The position numbers and the translations under genes are program-made. The notes under the pieces were generated by a model, which saw nothing but the letters and a program-made list of their open reading frames with translations, was not told where the DNA came from and did no database searches. Source: Oehlia diaphana (Eukaryota > Glomeromycota > Glomeromycetes > Glomerales > Glomeraceae). From it: 64,000 nucleotides of DNA. The stretch covers positions 1 to 64,000 of the forward strand of contig QZLH01000458.1 in the NCBI GenBank assembly GCA_003833135.1, written 5' to 3'. Shown piece by piece: positions 24,955 to 37,000 of this stretch (within the stretch, counting starts at the first letter, position 1; every line of letters begins with the position of its first letter).

Positions 24955-27130
24955 CCGATTATTTTTGATCATTTACTATTTTTTTCACATTTGTATTCAT
25001 TTTTCACGATTGTTCTTAACAAGAATTGTTCATAATTAAAAATCATAATTTAAATGATGTTCTAAGATTAAAATTTCATTCAGAAAAACCAATTCAAAAA
25101 AAGAAAATCGGTACAAACTAATTTAAAGAAAATAGATCGGCGTAAACACAAAGTCATCGATAACAATTTTGAAACATTTAAAGAACTTTGAAAAATAGGT
25201 AATTAGATGCAAATCATTCTGATAATGCAAATTTTAGTACGGTATTATCATAAATTCTTCGTTTCGTTTGTCTCATTTATTATAAATAAGGTTCCATTTC
25301 GCCTTTCAAATTTCCACATCAAATAACGACGGAAATTCAAGTCTTATAATCAAACAAAGCAAAAAAAAAAAACTTTCAAGACTTTGCATAAAAATAACTC
25401 AATCAAATAAAATGAATCCAATCGTAACTAAACCTGTTATTATTATTACTTCTGAAGTAACTGAAAACCCAGTTCAACCTAAAGGCGTATGCTCTATTAT
25501 GTAAACGCTTCGTCATACCGAAAATTTCTGTCTACGAGAGTCTTCTTATTACTTCGACGGCGGACAGAATATTCCTCCTTTTAATTGGCCTGATACTATT
25601 TGGAAGTAGTTAAATAATTTACTTCTTAAAGATCTAATTTTTTTTTCTTTATTGAAATTACAATAGTTTGTTTGTCTTAAATTTCATTATTATATTATTT
25701 AATATCATTTTATTTTTATTAACATTATATTTTAAATTTATCAAAATTATAATAACGAAATATTTACTATAATTCAAAATTTGTTCATTTTAAAAGTAAT
25801 ATGTAAACATTTGTGAATTGTTTATTGATAAATTGTTCTCATAATAAATAAAAATAATTTGGTCGCTTTTTTGTTATGTTTTAATTATATTTGTTATATG
25901 GATCACAAATTTGCTTTAAAAATACTAATATAATATTATTAATACGTTTTTTAAATAAAAGTAAAGAAATTTATGAGAAGATTAAATTTTCTTAAAATTT
26001 CCATATAATGAGAGCGCGTCTCTAAGTTATAGCGTTATAATACTTAATAATAATTCTTATAAATATTTATTATAGAAAATTTTTATTAACTGATCAATAA
26101 AATCATGAATCAGAAGATTACAAAATTATCCACTTTTTACCGTATATTCCGAGGTTTTCCATTAAATTCTTGATTCCGGCTAAATGCTATAATACCGGTC
26201 ACAGTTATCGAAAATACATACTGTATATTCTATTTTTAATATTTTTTTTTCCAATTAACTTCGTAACAAGAATTGTTCCGTAATTAAATGATGTCCTATT
26301 TACGATTATTATATTAAATTTCCTTGAGAAAAACAAATACAAAAAAAAAATAAAATAAAGTACAATATTAAGCGCAGTGTATTGATTCTCACAAAAAAAT
26401 TTAATTTGAAACATGGATCACCAAAACATCATGAATACGTGACCGCAAATTTATCCATTTTTACTGAGTTTTTCGGTATGTTAAATTACATGTTACTATT
26501 AAATTCTTAATTGTCCATAAAATGCTGATTTCGGGACCTTTTTTTAAGTAGAAAATACGTTAAATTTACTATTTTTATTTTTTTTTTTTTTACATTAATA
26601 TTCTTTTCACGATTGTTCGTAACAAGAATTGTTCATAATTTTAAATGATGATCTATTTATATTAAAAATTCCCTTGAGAAAAGAGAAAATTATTTTTAAA
26701 TGATCGGCGTAAACATATAAGTCATCTGATCTTAATAATGGTTCTTTGAAACATTTAAGGATATTAATAAGAACGTTGAAAATAAACTAGGTAAATCATT
26801 CTGATAATGCAAACTTTAGTATTATCGTAATTCTTCGTTTGTCTTGACATAAATAAGATTCCATTTCGCCTTTCCAAATTTTCACATCAAATAACGACGG
26901 AAATTTCAAGTCATATAATCAAACAAAACAAATAAAACTTAGACTTTCACATAAAAACTAAAATGAATTCAATCGTAACTAAACCGTTGTTATTTTTACT
27001 TCTGAAGTAACTGAAACCCAGTTCAACCTACAAAAGTATGATCTATTATGTAAACGCTTCGTTACACGGCGGCGGCGGACAGAATATACCTCCTTTTAAT
27101 TGGCCCTTGCACTATTTATTATTTTGGAAG
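24955..27130. repeat. Duplicated block containing broken small genes
   Basis: Degenerate direct copies: 24955-25620, a partial copy ~26100-26410, and ~26430-27130. Landmarks are ACAAGAATTGTTC near 25020, 26265 and 26613, CCATTTCGCCTTTC near 25288 and 26861, and AATAACGACGGAAATT near 25323 and 26889. The first and third copies continue into related coding remnants. Confidence 0.65.
25412..25617 (+). pseudogene. Broken small-protein gene, copy 1
   Basis: Begins MNPIVTKPVIIITSEVTE. One A more than in copy 2 (GAAAACCCAG against GAAACCCAG) shifts the frame and produces an early stop after residue 30. In the corrected sense copy 2 continues TQFNLQKYDLLCKRFV, matched here in the shifted frame by TQFNLKAYALLCKRFV. 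Further on, DGGQNIPPFNWPDTIWK precedes a stop. Family not recognised. Confidence 0.45.
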
Positions 27131-27170
27131 TGGTTAACTTCTAGAGTATCAAAAAAAAATGATATGCTAA
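26963..27170 (+). pseudogene. Broken small-protein gene, copy 2
   Basis: Second copy, starting MNSIVTK, with one base missing after AAACC, then VVIFTSEVTETQFNLQKYDL in an open frame. The region corresponding to 25511-25552 is deleted, and a GGCGGCGGCGG expansion leads into QNIPPFNWP shared with copy 1. Not translatable as a whole. Confidence 0.45.
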
Positions 27171-27176
27171 AAGAGA

Positions 27177-27384
27177 TTGCTGAATCGTGCCTCGGGCATT
27201 ACAGACACTTCGTGTCCTTCATGCCCTTGGCACTTTTAAAGGCAACCTGACAGAACATAAATTTTATGATACCCTAGAAATGATTCTGACGCGATTACAA
27301 AGCCCTGTAGTACTAACCATTGTTTCAGACTTTAAAATGTCAAATAAAGCTGTCCTAGGGGTACTTAATCAGGAAAAATTCTGA
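27177..27384 (+). pseudogene. GC-richer coding fragment, family unknown
   Basis: Open frame without a convincing start: RALQTLRVLHALGTFKGNLT, EHKFYDTLEMILTRLQ, VVLTIVSDFKMSNKAVLGVL, ending NQEKF and a stop at 27384. Composition shifts abruptly near 27177, where the duplicated block ends, suggesting an inserted fragment. I do not recognise the family. Confidence 0.35.
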
Positions 27385-27399
27385 GGCGGCAGGGAGGCT

Positions 27400-27610
27400 A
27401 TGTAGCTATCGAAATGATAACTATATCAGAAATCAAGCGGTTAGGGCCTTAGTGTATACTATTAGGCAACATTAGGTTAGCTGTCCCAGGTCCCCTAGTT
27501 TCGCCCTACTTCCTGTGGGAACCAGTTTCACTGGTAGGACCGGTTGGTTGTGAATAACATGGTACTATGCGCCCGGGTAATGATATACTGTGGTAGGATC
27601 GGGAATACTA
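27400..27610 (-). repeat. Fragment related to the 295-bp monomer family, reversed
   Basis: The complement of ~27505-27590 reads GCATAGTACCATG, CACAACCAACCGGTCCTACC, AACTGGTTCCCACAGG, matching in order the monomer sequence at 7449-7517. About 75 bases align by eye with scattered differences. Confidence 0.5.
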
Positions 27611-27861
27611 CTTCGTTAAAAATCATATTTAAATTTGCGTTATAGCATCTGAATATCTGACAAAATGATAACGTCACTGGCAACGTGCGCGTCAAACTCG
27701 AATTCGAATGTAATTATATTCACTTATAATACAATATAAAGTAATTTCTTTAACATCTTTAACAAGACCTTTAAAATCATCTTTATTAACAGTACATACA
27801 AATAATATTTTACAAAGTCATGTTAAACCAATAACTACTCTCATTAAGCTAATCTAGCATA

Positions 27862-28104
27862 CCGTATATCACGGGCCATAGTACCCCCTATCACCCTATA
27901 TATAGTACCCTCTTTTTCTGAAAAAAATTTCCATTTTTCTTTTGATTATACTATCTAAACAATCTAATCTTACCTAGGCGACATATCTAAATATCTCTCT
28001 GAATATACTACAAGTCCCTAAAACCCCTCATCTATAATAAAAAATTTCGTACACCACCGGGTACAGCAATAACCAACCGGGGTACTGTGGCCCGTGATAT
28101 ACGG
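27862..28104. mobile_element. 243-bp miniature inverted-repeat element (TA target site)
   Basis: Terminal inverted repeats of 26 bases with one mismatch: left CCGTATATCACGGGCCATAG onward from 27862, right its complement ending at 28104. TA dinucleotides flank both ends (27860-27861 and 28105-28106). The interior is short, C/T-rich and non-coding. The right end lies 23 bases from the stop codon of the F-box gene (28128). Its terminal sequence is unrelated to the element at 18668. Confidence 0.82.
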
Positions 28105-28127
28105 TACATACTTATTGGACAAGCTTA

Positions 28128-29585
28128 TTAATAATAATTGAAGTAAGGAAATTTTGATTTAACAAAAGGTTCATCCACAGAGGAACGATAAAATTCTGAA
28201 TATTTTGGTTTGCTTATATTATTTGTTAATATTAATACATAAACCAACTTGTGGCAAGAATGAAGTATAGAATTTAATTCGTATGTTTCAGGAAGTACTA
28301 AATAAGCTAACGAACGTAAATGGAGGTGAATGTTCCTGGTTATTTTGATATTTTGGTCATACTCGTATTCTAATACTAATTTTGTTAGAGTGCGAGATGA
28401 TGATTCAAACAATCGAATTAAAAAGTCTTCAGGAATGTCTAATTCTGTTTGTTGGGTTTCTGGATTTGAGATTATTGCCGGTTTAAATTCCACTGTTTCC
28501 AGCTTTGTTAAATTTTTTGCCCAATAAATTAAGTTAGATTTTATAGCCATTATATAGCTACAATTGAGTAATTTTAACTCTGAGAGGTTTTCTAACATGC
28601 TTAACGAGTTTAATGCATTTTGGTCCATATTTGCAAAACAAAAGTTTTTGAGTTCTAAAACTTTTAATGAATATCTTTGTATATATAGTGATTTAAAAAT
28701 ACAATCTTCAATATTCTCAACATTGGGTAAATTAGGTGAATCTAATCTATTGATACTTTTTGATAATATCAAATGAGTTAAGTTATTCTGTTTTCTTATT
28801 AAATAAGATAAATGGTTTGCCACATAGGAATTGTTAATATCTTCATTATAAAGGAATTTTATGTTATAAGAATTTTTGGAAAAAGTTGATAAAATTTGTG
28901 AGATAGGTTTTATGCTTGAGTGATTTTTAAAGTGAAGTTCTCTCAACTTTGCTATCTTATTGTTTCCATTGTTATTAGTAGAAATTAAAGAAGTAATAAC
29001 ATTATTGTTAAATTTTGGAAAATAAGGAAATTCAAGTATTTCGAGGTTATTGCAATTATTAAATAAGAATTTCACAAATTGATTCATCGTCTGAATGGCT
29101 GTCTCTGTTGTTATCCTTTCGGGATCATAATTGTCAGATAACCACGTTTCTTTATAATATATGCATACTTCTTGGGGTTCAAATAAAAGTTTATCAACAA
29201 TTAAACCGCGGATAAAAGAGATATAATTGAAAGTGGGTGGAGATGTTAATTTTTGTTCATTGTACACCTTTCCTTTATTTATTTCGGATTGAGGAATACA
29301 TTTTAGCAATGTACGAATTAGTTTGTAATAATTATAAAATTTATAAGTAAATGTGAAAAGTGGAACATTAACACCGTAAGATATATTACGAAAATTATGA
29401 AAAGGATAAGAATATAAAACTGGTGTTGATATTTTACACCAGTATCTTGATACTAATGTGCAAGAGTACAAATTAATTAATTTGTAGTTTTTGGTTTTAC
29501 TTTCTTTACATTGTAATTCTTCTTCTTCCTCAAGAAGATAGGAAAAAATTCTTTCCAAACATGATGAAACCAAATATGATCCCAT
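28128..29585 (-). CDS. F-box protein with degenerate leucine-rich repeats
   Basis: Single-exon reading frame of 485 residues. The N-terminus has an F-box-like segment (about residues 5-55: CLERIFSYL, then YSCTLVSRYWCKIS and PVLYSYPF), which in this family binds SKP1 in an SCF ubiquitin ligase. Residues ~100-470 carry irregular leucine/asparagine-rich repeats (LREL-x-F, LTHLIL, LKVLELKNF, LSELKLLNCS, LTKLVLEYEY), expected to form a substrate-binding solenoid. The start is the ATG at 29585, just before the F-box. Large lineage-specific expansions of such F-box genes are known in Rhizophagus. A miniature TIR element ends 23 bases beyond the stop codon (28104) and so probably contributes the 3' untranslated region. 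Substrate unknown. Confidence 0.85.
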   Translation of the reverse strand: MGSYLVSSCLERIFSYLLEEEEELQCKESKTKNYKLINLYSCTLVSRYWCKISTPVLYSYPFHNFRNISYGVNVPLFTFTYKFYNYYKLIRTLLKCIPQSEINKGKVYNEQKLTSPPTFNYISFIRGLIVDKLLFEPQEVCIYYKETWLSDNYDPERITTETAIQTMNQFVKFLFNNCNNLEILEFPYFPKFNNNVITSLISTNNNGNNKIAKLRELHFKNHSSIKPISQILSTFSKNSYNIKFLYNEDINNSYVANHLSYLIRKQNNLTHLILSKSINRLDSPNLPNVENIEDCIFKSLYIQRYSLKVLELKNFCFANMDQNALNSLSMLENLSELKLLNCSYIMAIKSNLIYWAKNLTKLETVEFKPAIISNPETQQTELDIPEDFLIRLFESSSRTLTKLVLEYEYDQNIKITRNIHLHLRSLAYLVLPETYELNSILHSCHKLVYVLILTNNISKPKYSEFYRSSVDEPFVKSKFPYFNYY

Positions 29586-31448
29586 CTTTTCTTATTTTTT
29601 TTGATGAGAGAAAAAATCGCTTATTTTTTAATTTGTTTAAATAGGGAAATTTAAATCGGCTAAATATTTCGGTAAGTTCGGATATGGCTAATCATTCTGT
29701 AAAACAAAGTTTCATTCAAAATATATGCATCACATTACTTTGGGAAATAATTTCTTTCATGTTGCGAAACAATTGAATATTTAATATATTATAAATGGGC
29801 TCTTGTGTATCTTCTGATTATGCATGATAAGTATTTTAAAATAAAAAAATAAAAACGCTCTTATTGTTTGATTCTATTATGTTCGGATCTTTTGCCAATT
29901 TTTTTAATAGTTTTAAGTAATGATGCCAATCACATGCATAAACTTATGAAGACGCCACTTTAATGATACGGTTGACCGGTTAAACTTTTACCGAGTTTTT
30001 TTTAAAAAAAATATTTTTCAGACATATATTAATTAATATATTTGTGTAAAAATTCCAGGAGTCTTTTAGTACATAATTAATTTCGGTGCTTTGGTGCATC
30101 TACGAGAAAGCATGATGTATTAAACTTTAAGGTAGTAGTTCAAAACGCATGATAATGTGAGGCGCCGCATATTAAATTAATACTTCTTTGGTCTAGCCAT
30201 TGGTTTGCATATCCATTCAAGAATGAAAGAAATCGGTTATCTAGTTATTTCGGAGCTGGTGACGGTCTTGGAAGCCATAGTTAATAAGGCATCTTGATGG
30301 GAAGATACAAAACTATCCGGAGTACTAGGCTTTTGAATATAGCGAGATTTAGTAATTATTATTCCTTTCTATTCTATTTATTTTTGATGCTATATATTGC
30401 ACAATAATTCAGTATAAATATTTTAATTTTTCTTTTGCGTTTTTAACCAAACTTATTTTAGATCCTGGCTTCAAGAAAATTTTTCTTCTAATTTACTTAT
30501 TACCTAATTTCTATTATCAAAAATAAAGAAAACTAAAGAAAAAAAACCAAAGGAAAATAAGATTATTTCGAAATAAATTATTGGATTATTTTTTTGATCT
30601 AATCCGAGAGAAAAATCACAGTACGTACATACATAAGTATGATACAATGAAAAGTATACTTTGTTCTACTAAATTAATCACACATGTCATACATGTCATA
30701 TACTGTATGTCGTATAGTAGTAAAGGGGATCTATATGAAGTCGCCATGGATTCATTTTCGGTTACTCTAACAAAGATTATCTGATACTGTATTCATAGTT
30801 TTAGAAGGGTTTCATATGAAAATTATTTGAACTCGTTAATTTGACATCATCTGATCTCCTGGTAAAGAAGTTATTTTGAATTATTAGTTTACGCCATTTA
30901 ATATTATTAGATAGGTGAGAAATAATTAAAATCGATTCATTCGTTCATTTGTTAATTACTACTTCTTGCAAGGATTTCAATTCACAATAAATTTATTAAT
31001 TACCATTTAGATCTATAAGGGTTTCGCGCATTAAGTATAAATCTTAGGCGGCGGTAATTATTGCTGCCTGTTTTTAGTAGAATTTCATTATTTTATTTCT
31101 TGACTTCGATTTTGACTTTAATTAAAGAATAATTCGCCTGGTAAGAAACAAATTTAGCATCGTATTATTTAAATCGCGTGATTACACATGCGTTATATCG
31201 ATCCCGAATTTTTGCTCAACTTATAAATCCATTAATAAAGACGTTCGCATTTTATCTTATTTATGAAATATATATGTTACATGCGTGATTCGAGTAATAT
31301 GACGTAGTAAATTGACAGGGATTACTAAAATTAGATATAATCGGCAATGATTTTCAGGGGCGTTATATATAAAGTTCCAAATCGACATAAGATAACTTTT
31401 TTTGGTTTACCTCTACTTTTGCATAATGTAATTATTCTTTCCGTCCTA
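29586..31448. other. Intergenic DNA upstream of the F-box gene
   Basis: No supported gene. A slightly GC-richer patch at 30160-30340 reads ILEWICKPMARPKKY on the minus strand and may be a relic. Confidence 0.35.
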
Positions 31449-32922
31449 ATGGCCATAAAACGAAGAGAACTTACTGAGGAAGAGCATAATCAAATCATCG
31501 GTGCTTGGAAATGCGGAGTACCAGTTCCTATAATTATAAATAAATTTTGAGAAATGTACTGTCTATAGAATTATTACATTTTACAAAAATACTGGTGAGA
31601 TATAACCACCTCCACGTCCTGGACCACAGCCTAAACTAACTGAAAGAGATACACGTCACCTTGTTCGTTTGGTAAAAAGGGATAGAAAGTCTTCCCTAAA
31701 TGTTTTAACTAATAAAATTTGTTGAATCAACATCTACCAATGTATGATTCTCGTACTATATAACGTTATCTATACAAAGAAGGATTTTGTGGCCGAGTTG
31801 GTAAGAGAAAACCCTTTGTAAATGAAAGGAACCGTAAGATACATTTGGAGTGGACAAAAGAACGACTTGACTAGAAAGAAGAATGGAATTTTTATTATAT
31901 GGAGCGACGAGTCGGTTTGAAGTGTTTAGAGGAGATGGCCGTGATTATGTTTGAAGGAAGGAAACCCGAAGAAAAATATAATGTTGATTGTTTAGTTCCA
32001 ACTTTTAAATCAGGTCGTAAGGGTGTCATGGTTTGGGACGTTTCAGTTTATTTGGTGATTTCTAGTTCAAGTTCATAGTAGAGAGAACGCAAATGATTAT
32101 ATTAATGTCTTAAATAACCACTTATTACCTTATTTAGAATGGTTGGACAACCAAAATAATTATATATTTCAAGATGATAACGATCAAATTCATCGTGTGA
32201 ATCTTTTACCGATATTTTTTATTTTGTTTCTTTAAATTCTTTTATTTTTTTCTTTTTTTTCCAAGATCAACTTTGCGTTGGATTTCAGAAAAAATATTGT
32301 TCAACTTCCCTGGCCGCGCATAGTCCAATCGATTTCATCTCTCTTCTATAGTTCGTCTTTATATATATATAAATTTATTATCTCAATTCATAATCAATTA
32401 AAATTTTTTTTTATTCTTTTCGTCTCTCTTCTATAGGTTCGTCTTTTTATAAATATAAATTTATTATCTCAGTTCATAATCAATTTAAATTTTTTTTTTA
32501 TTCTTAACATCTCTCTTCTATAGTTCGTCTTTTTATAATATAAATTTATTATCTCAATTCATAATCAATTTAAATTTTTTTTTTATTCTTTTCATCTCTC
32601 TTCTATAGTTCGTCTTTTTATAAATATAAATTTATTATCTCAATTCATAATCAATTTAAATTTTTTTTTTTATTCTTTTCATCTCTCTTCTATAGTTCGT
32701 CTTTTATAAATATTAGTTTATTTTTTTTGGGAAAATATTTGGGATGAATTAGAGAGTCTTAGTCCCTTTACCAAAAAACGAGGTTGAATTATTCAATTTG
32801 TTGGGGGAGGAATGATTTAAGTTAGATGAATCAATCTATCAATCTATTAAAATCTGGTTGAAAGTATGAGTAGACGTGTCCAAGCTGTAGTTAAAGCCAA
32901 AGGGCATCCTACCCGATATTAA
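31449..32922 (+). pseudogene. Tc1/mariner transposase, inactivated and split
   Basis: Begins MAIKRRELTEEEHNQIIGAW (helix-turn-helix), then STVYRII-like and PPPRPGPQPKLTERDTRHL, typical of Tc1 transposases. The first catalytic Asp remains in WSDES near 31902 and the second in FQDDN near 32172. Stops and frameshifts occur at 31548, near 31720, near 31874 and near 31913. The frame breaks at ~32198 into a minisatellite. It resumes at ~32728 with ENIWDELES and ends SRRVQAVVKAKGHPTRY at the TAA at 32920. The stretch that should carry the third catalytic acidic residue is gone. Terminal repeats were not located. Confidence 0.8.
32325..32720. repeat. Minisatellite of ~86-bp units inside the transposase relic
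   Basis: CTCTTCTATA followed by GTTCGTCTTT-like sequence recurs at 32341, 32426, 32513, 32598 and 32685: spacing 85, 87, 85, 87 bases, about four and a half units. Each unit carries AAATTTATTATCTCAATTCA and a T-run. It interrupts the Tc1/mariner frame. Confidence 0.85.
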
Positions 32923-33461
32923 TAGGTGTAAATAAAAGTTTATTGACATTGATTTTTCAATAAAAAAGTTTGAACATAAATTAACATGTAAGTTGTTGAG
33001 AAATTTCAAATCAAAAATTCATAAAAAAACTGATTATTACAATGCTCGTCAGGGGGAGTGTATTTGACGAAAATATTACACGGAAGTCCGTATCCGATAA
33101 TTTAAGTCGAACAAGGTCCGTTAACAAATCCAAACGGTAATCCCAGGATGTTTATCCGGACAATTATATATGCATCCTGAAATTAAATAGGAATCCTCAA
33201 ATTAAGATCGGATTGCTTGGTTGCAAAGGATCTTTAATTGTAAATTGATTTATTTTGCGCTTATATAATACAAAATCTAAATCGTTGAAATATCATTTGA
33301 GTATGAAGTTATGGATACAAATAATAGATTGTCCAAATGTTCTTATGATTAATATTGTATATATCATTAAATTTCTTTTTTTAAAAAGGGATAAAAAATA
33401 TTTCAAAAAACAAGATTACGCCATCAGTATTATGAATTTTTTTGTAAATTACGGTATAAAA

Positions 33462-33578
33462 TTCATCGGTGTAACGTCATACACAATGAGATAACCATGG
33501 GTATCTGATAAATACACCGATGCTCGGAGTCCTCAAGGCATCGGTGAATATTTCAGTTATTCATTGATACTCATGGAA
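33462..33578. other. Nested inverted repeats
   Basis: CACCGATGC (33515-33523) pairs perfectly with GCATCGGTG (33538-33546) across 14 bases. The same arm also pairs with CATCGGTGTA at ~33462. An outer pair CCATGGGTATC (33496 onward) and GATACTCATGG (to ~33578) brackets it with one mismatch. A small foldback transposon or structured RNA are both possible. Confidence 0.4.
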
Positions 33579-34068
33579 TAATAAGTATTTACTATGTATA
33601 ATGAATAATAATGGGATTGGGAGAAGGAGATAAAAATATTACGGTCGCGATAGTCATAATTTAAATAATATAACAGATATTAATCGCAGAAATCTCTTGA
33701 CAACTTTACCTGCTGATGCATATTAATTATTGTTTATTACATCGTGTTATTAAACTTTATAAAACACACTATTAGATGTGAAAATTCGAAGGGACATGTT
33801 TATATTGTCAACCGTATTAATAACGGCTGCTCCAAAATTTTCACGTCCAACTTTGGTTAGTCGCTCGTAAAATAAATAAAATAGACATCGTTATTCGGTT
33901 GCTGTATTGTTCTATCATTATTTTATCTTATTTATTTTTTTTTTTTTTATACATCTTATATTACATACAAAAACTTTAAAGAAAGTTCATAAAATGATTT
34001 AGAATAATTTAAAATATTAAATAATTTATAAACACTACCCTAATAATATAATAACGCTGGTTCTAAAT

Positions 34069-37000
34069 TTATTTTCTTTTCCAAGATTTTGAATATTTTT
34101 CATCGAACCGATTTAGAACCTTCTCAAATCCTTCAAGAACAAGTTTTTCCTCCTCAAACAAATTTTTTTCTAATTCTAATTTTTTACTTATCTCTTGGAT
34201 TCTAATCCTTAAAGAACTAACTAACGTCAAAAGAATCAAACGAAAATCATATAAATCCTAAAAAATAAAAAAGTCAATATTAAAGTTAATATTTCATGGA
34301 TTATAAAAAATAATAAATAAATTATTAAAACAGAATTATGATACATACTTGTAAAACTTCACCGAATCTTAATCCATTTGCTTCAACAAGTGCTCTTTCT
34401 TGGCCGTGAGAGAAAAAATCACATATATATGCATTAATATTTTCATCCGTTTTAATAAAAGGTATACTATGAAGATCCAAAAATATTTCACTATGAATGT
34501 GATTTGTTAAATCTTCTAAATCAATAAAAACATCACCTAAAGAACTACACATAGCAATAAAAGGTGATCGAGCAACAAATGAAATCGCCATTGATTCAAG
34601 TTTAGAAATTAATGGATCTTGCTTTAATAAAGCTTGATCCATAGACTTAGAAGGAATTTCGATTAATGATAAAGGTAAGATATTATCGGGACCCAACTTA
34701 TAATTATTATTTCTCGCGTATGTTATGACATAATCGGTATATATATTCAAAACTCGTTCATTGTGACTCTTTAAAATATAATTAACATCTTCCGGTAAAG
34801 GAGGTAAGATGACTTTTGAAGGATATTTCGAATGTGTATTTAAGTTTCTGGAAATTTTACGCAATTTAACTCTATTAAATAAGTAAGAAAGAATCAAAAC
34901 CAATTCATCCATTACTTCTTGTGAAGAGTTTGTTCTCAACTTCGAACAAATTTTGTGAAACACTCCATGTTTAAATAAAACAGAAAATGCAAAATTACTC
35001 GGTTCAGCATAATATAAATGTGAGACCATGGCAGATAAATTGATTACATTGCCATTTTGATCTAAAAGATTTTCGCGCATCAAATACTCAATAGAAAATC
35101 TCAAATGATGCTTAATTTGTTCAGATAAATATTCTTTACCAAGACAGAAAAAAGATTTACCAAATAATCCTTTAATAATATCTTTGGCATAATTATAATG
35201 TTCGTTTTTAGCTTTGCATTGATTAAGAAGATTAAAAGAACGTAAAACAAGGGTTGTTGTTAATGGAAAATGCCCTGAAAGACTTGGTAACTCGGACATA
35301 AGAAGTCTTTTTATCTTTGTAAGAGTAATACCAAAAAATATTACATGACCTATAGGGTCAAATCCTCTTCTTCCTGACCTTCCAGACATTTGTCTATATT
35401 GTAAAGCAGTAAGAAAATTCGAATCTCCAACAAATACCACCGTTTTGCATGGCATATTTATACCAAGAGCTAAAGAACCAGTTGCAATTACAACTCTTAA
35501 ATGACGACGTCTGAAGAGAATTTCAACGGCGCTTAAATATTTTTTGGAAAGACCAGAGTGATGTACGCCAATACCTCTTTCTAATGCCATCAATAATTCA
35601 GAATTATTTCCCATTTTTTGACGTGCTGATTCTATTATTTTTTCAAACTCCTCTGAAGTAACTTGGTCTTTTCGATTTATAAAAGTGAAATCAGGATCAT
35701 GTCCTTCTATTTCCGAATAATATTCACTTTGAGTAGTATTTCCTTTAGTCTTTAAGTCTCGTTTTCTTTTTGTTTCCTTCTCATGATTCTCTTTTTGACA
35801 TGTTGCATCTTTCTTTTTATTCTGATATTCCGGATTATTGGCTCTTTTCTTCTCCTCTCCTAATTCTAATTGTTTCAAAATTTGCAATGCAAGTTCAACG
35901 CATCCTTCTCTGTTAAAATGAAATAAAATAGCCGGAAGTTTATCTTGTGCTGATAACTCGTATAACAATGGCATAATTCCTACCTCAGGAAATTTATCTC
36001 CATAAACATCTAATCCATCAGTTGCTGTTGATTCTAGTTCTACAAATCTATTTTTAACTTCAGTTCCTAATTCTTCGATAGTTGATTTTATTATTTTATT
36101 TGTAGAATCATCTCTTGCATAATTTATAAAAGCTTTTTTAAGTTCTTGTTCGTATCTATCAGCATCATCTTTGACAATATAACCGATGTCTCTGAAATAA
36201 ATATCAGGATCTAACTTATCAAATCCATCAGGTGAATTATTGCCCATATGTTTTTTCATTACATTCCAAAGTTGAACACATTGAGATGGAACAAGGGTCA
36301 TGTCGCTAGGTAAACCATGTTCTTTTAATGTGGTCATTGATAAAGAAAATAATGGATTAACGAGAAGTATATTATTACTTTGTTGTTGTTCTCTTGAATT
36401 CACTGTTGTCTTAGAAGGCAAAGTTAGTGGAAATCTTGGCAAATACACGTAGTGTTGTAAATTTGAAAACCTTTTTGTTGATTTGATGAGTCTCATTGGA
36501 GGCCCATGAATTTCCTTAGATTTAGCTATCCACTTATGAAATGTATCTGGATTCCCAATGGTAGCTGAAAGGGCTAAAATTGGAGAAGACTTGCTTAATA
36601 GCAATAAACGATCATAATGTTCTTCCCCATCTAATCCAATCATATGAACCTTTTGACGGAGATAAATAAATTTAGTTAATTTTGGCGTAAAAAAGAAACA
36701 ATAAATAAATAAAATCGGCGGTCAAATATTGTGAATAATTACCTCATCAAAAATGATTCTTTTTATATTTCGAGCCCATGAAATGCGTTGCGGAGATAAG
36801 ACTAATATTTCAAGTATTTGTGGGACCGTTACAAGAATTTGACATTTCTCATGGTTTTCGCGATATTCTCGAGTATATATACCCCAGGTTGTTTTGTTGC
36901 CGTGTTTATAATTTTTCTTAAAACGACCATAAATCTCAGCTGTTACTTGATTAACCAAAGCTTTAGTAGGAGCAACATATACTAAAATTCCATCATCACT

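Noticed and set aside
25412..25504. A 30-residue ORF ending in the CaaX-like box CSIM, reminiscent of a prenylated peptide pheromone precursor
   Set aside because: The duplicated copy at 26963 keeps an open frame through this point (TSEVTETQFNLQKYDL). The CSIM end arises here only from an extra A that shifts the frame, and similarity continues past the stop. It is most likely an accident in a broken gene.
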